DNA from: Trichomonas vaginalis G3
Taxonomy: Eukaryota > Parabasalia > Trichomonadida > Trichomonadidae
Reading direction: 5' to 3'
Assembly (NCBI RefSeq): GCF_026262505.1
Contig: NC_067203.1
Span: 1,860,001 to 1,924,000, forward strand
Length of the DNA: 64,000 bases
Program-made: the position numbers and the translations under genes
Shown: piece after piece, positions 62,147-64,000 of the stretch
Position numbering within the stretch: the stretch's first letter is position 1
How the letters are laid out: each line of letters begins with the position of its first letter
Notes under the pieces: model-generated
The model's database searches: none
What the model was told of the DNA's origin: nothing
What the model saw: only the letters and a program-made list of their open reading frames with translations

Positions 62147-63558
62147 AATTTGACTTGATAATTTTGAACAATAAAATAAACCAACTCTGGTTTACACGAA
62201 TAGTTATCATCTTTGGAAAATATTTTGTCAAACTCCTTGATATCGAAACTTTGGAAATTATCAAATATGTATTGCATCTCTTCAAGACCACAAGAATTTA
62301 AAATATCTTTCAACATTGGAGTAAAAATTTTTCGTTCTAAGAAAAATTTCAACAAATCCATGTTTTGTAAAACTTTTGGAACAACATAGCCTATCAATTC
62401 AAATAAAGATCCAGTACATCTTTTAGCAATTTGATAAGCTTTTTCATAAAGATCTAAATCAGAAACATCATGATAAATCAAATATGAAATAGGATGTTTG
62501 AAAACACAATTATAAGAATAAGTTAATCCTAAATCATATAAAATGTTGAAATAATCAAATCTTTTGTTGATTAAAGAATCGGAAATAATTGATACCAAAT
62601 CATCAGTTCGGCCTGGGTTAAATCTTATTAATGCTTGTTGTATTGGTAAATTGAATTGAGTCATGTATTCAAGAATTGATTTAAATTTTGATTCATAATA
62701 AATTTCAATAATATTATAGTAAGAATTAGAAATATGGTTCTCCAAACAGAAAATAATGGATTTAATGTTAGATAACATGACATAATTAACATTTTCTTGT
62801 TGATAATTCTCAAGAAGCCAATTAATTAAATCAGGATTTCGTGATTCAAATGCATTTGATAAACGATTATCATATTTAATACCTTTTTGTTCAAATAATC
62901 GTATAATTTCTAGATTCCCTGCTGAAATTGCAGACTTGGAGATTAATTTCTTTGATTTTGGTTCATCATGAAAGTGTTTGTCAAATTCATTACTAATAAG
63001 TAAGTATTTGATAATGTTAATTGAAGGTTTATGAAATATTCTATTTGAATTTAAGAATGAACTCTTTAATTCGTAATCATCATAAAATTGTTGAAACTTT
63101 GAGACATCATCATCAATTAAGATTTGATCTAATTTTCCTGGTGGTACGTGTTCTTTAATTTCTGGTTTTTCGTTCCATTCTGCGAGTTTTGGAGGGAGTT
63201 CAACATTTATTCCAGCACAAGCTGCTGTACGATAGAACCTACTATTCCTTGCTTTGATTGTTGGTTTAAAAATATTATTGAGAGTCTGAAGCATTCGAAA
63301 ATGTAAATTATCGGAATATCTTTTAAGTAAATTGCCATCTTTGAACAATTCTAAAAGGTATTTGAAATTGTCTTCTTGCGTTTCTCCTGGACCATCTTTA
63401 ATGAAATGTTCAAAGAATTTGATTGATTCTTCGAAATTTTCGGAGTTGAGATTAAAGTAATGAGTTTCTGCTTCATATAATAGTTGAAATGGTTCTGGAA
63501 TAACAACATCGTTGAAGTTTTTGATCTTTAAATCTTCATAAACAATGTCTTTTCCCAT
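62147..63558 (-). pseudogene. 5' half of ankyrin-type copy 2, cut by Polinton B
   Basis: Starts MGKDIVYEDLKIKNFNDVVI, identical to copy 1 for about 90 residues, then diverges (KARNSRFYRTAACAGINVEL), with repeat-like helices to the insertion point (YFIVQNYQVKL). Host coding sequence ends exactly at the target duplication 62147-62152; the rest of the gene is at 42934-44022. Confidence 0.85.
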
Positions 63559-63952
63559 TCCGAAATAGGAACTCTATTTGTGGAATTTTTTATATATATA
63601 TGGTTTTGAAGATTTTCAAATAAATCACTACAAACTTAATGTTTTTTATAAAAAAATCAATCAAATATGATATTCTAAGAGAAAATAACTCAAAATCGTA
63701 TTTTCTCCTGGAATTTTTTATACCAGCGATGTAGCGATGTCGTCGTGGCAATGGTTTCTTTATTGTATAACAAATCTCATAAAATGTATACGAGATAAAT
63801 GAGACTTTGTTAAAAAAACTGTTCTAAGTCAATATTTATGGAGGAATAAGAGTTACATCATGGGTTCCCTTAAATAATCAATAAATAGGTCATTTTATTT
63901 GGATTTTCTATCGAGAACTATGTATTTTTATAATATATATTAAATATACAAT
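63559..63952. other. Intergenic, nothing recognised
   Basis: Spacer between ankyrin-type copies 2 and 3, AT-rich, with no recognised element. The first ~20 bases upstream of the copy 2 ATG differ from those of copy 1. Confidence 0.5.
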
Positions 63953-64000
63953 TTATTTACTGATTAAATTAACAAAGTCTGGGGAGATATGAAATAATGA
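63953..64000 (-). CDS. Ankyrin-type copy 3, C-terminal end only
   Basis: The last 15 codons and stop (SLFHISPDFVNLISK) match the end of copy 1 (LFHIQPDFIKLISK). The gene continues beyond the window. Confidence 0.7.
   Translation of the reverse strand, partial: SLFHISPDFVNLISK

Overview
The window is AT-rich, almost intronless protist DNA, most likely from a parabasalid (Tritrichomonas or Trichomonas type). The evidence is uninterrupted eukaryotic housekeeping genes (ribosomal protein eS19, an 829-residue AP-complex beta subunit), a bacterial-type glutamine synthetase III, a locally expanded ankyrin-type gene family, very short 5' leaders, and two large Polinton/Maverick elements. The species is inference; the element and gene assignments come from motifs read in the sequence.

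Layout. 1-9437: a long inverted repeat (251-1208), an unrecognised alpha-solenoid-like gene, eS19, an unrecognised membrane protein, the AP beta gene, and a non-coding candidate transposon flanked by TTAA (7843-8866). 9438-31307: Polinton A (21.9 kb), with perfect 6-bp target duplications (TATTTC) and about 852-bp terminal inverted repeats that each carry a gene. Its left half encodes DNA polymerase B and integrase. Its right half encodes the fibre, packaging ATPase, major capsid protein and small virion-like proteins on the other strand. Between them lies a 4.2-kb segment with a PrimPol-SF3 helicase and an HNH endonuclease, bracketed by inverted arrays of a ~121-bp repeat and absent from Polinton B. 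31308-44022: gene debris, glutamine synthetase III, a coiled-coil protein, an ankyrin-type gene, a 2.0-kb element with 23-bp terminal inverted repeats filled with 18 hairpins, and the 3' half of a second ankyrin-type gene. 44023-62146: Polinton B (18.1 kb, target duplication AATTTG), a close relative of A in opposite orientation, inserted into that ankyrin-type gene. 62147-64000: the 5' half of the interrupted gene and the last codons of a third family member.

The Polinton gene set forms one virus-like programme: protein-primed replication (PolB), integration (rve-type integrase), packaging (A32/FtsK-like ATPase), a capsid (major capsid candidate plus small amphipathic proteins) and a host-contact fibre. 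No Ulp1-type maturation protease was recognised. Most right-half genes and several left-half genes begin in a TAAATG context downstream of a T-rich stretch, which looks like a shared expression signal. Both copies are treated as fossils: several genes are broken in each (about ten breaks in A, about twenty in B), though terminal repeats and target duplications are intact.

Two signals stand out. (1) Short perfect hairpins with 4-6-bp GC-rich stems and 3-nt loops are scattered through the Polintons. Some are present in one copy and absent from the other, always as a multiple of three bases inside coding sequence. One compound form is read in the same frame in three or four unrelated proteins, which recalls Rickettsia palindromic elements. 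(2) A 1.28-kb train of 18 near-perfect hairpins of two alternating types, with stem sequences that differ between units while pairing is kept, sits inside a small transposon-like element.
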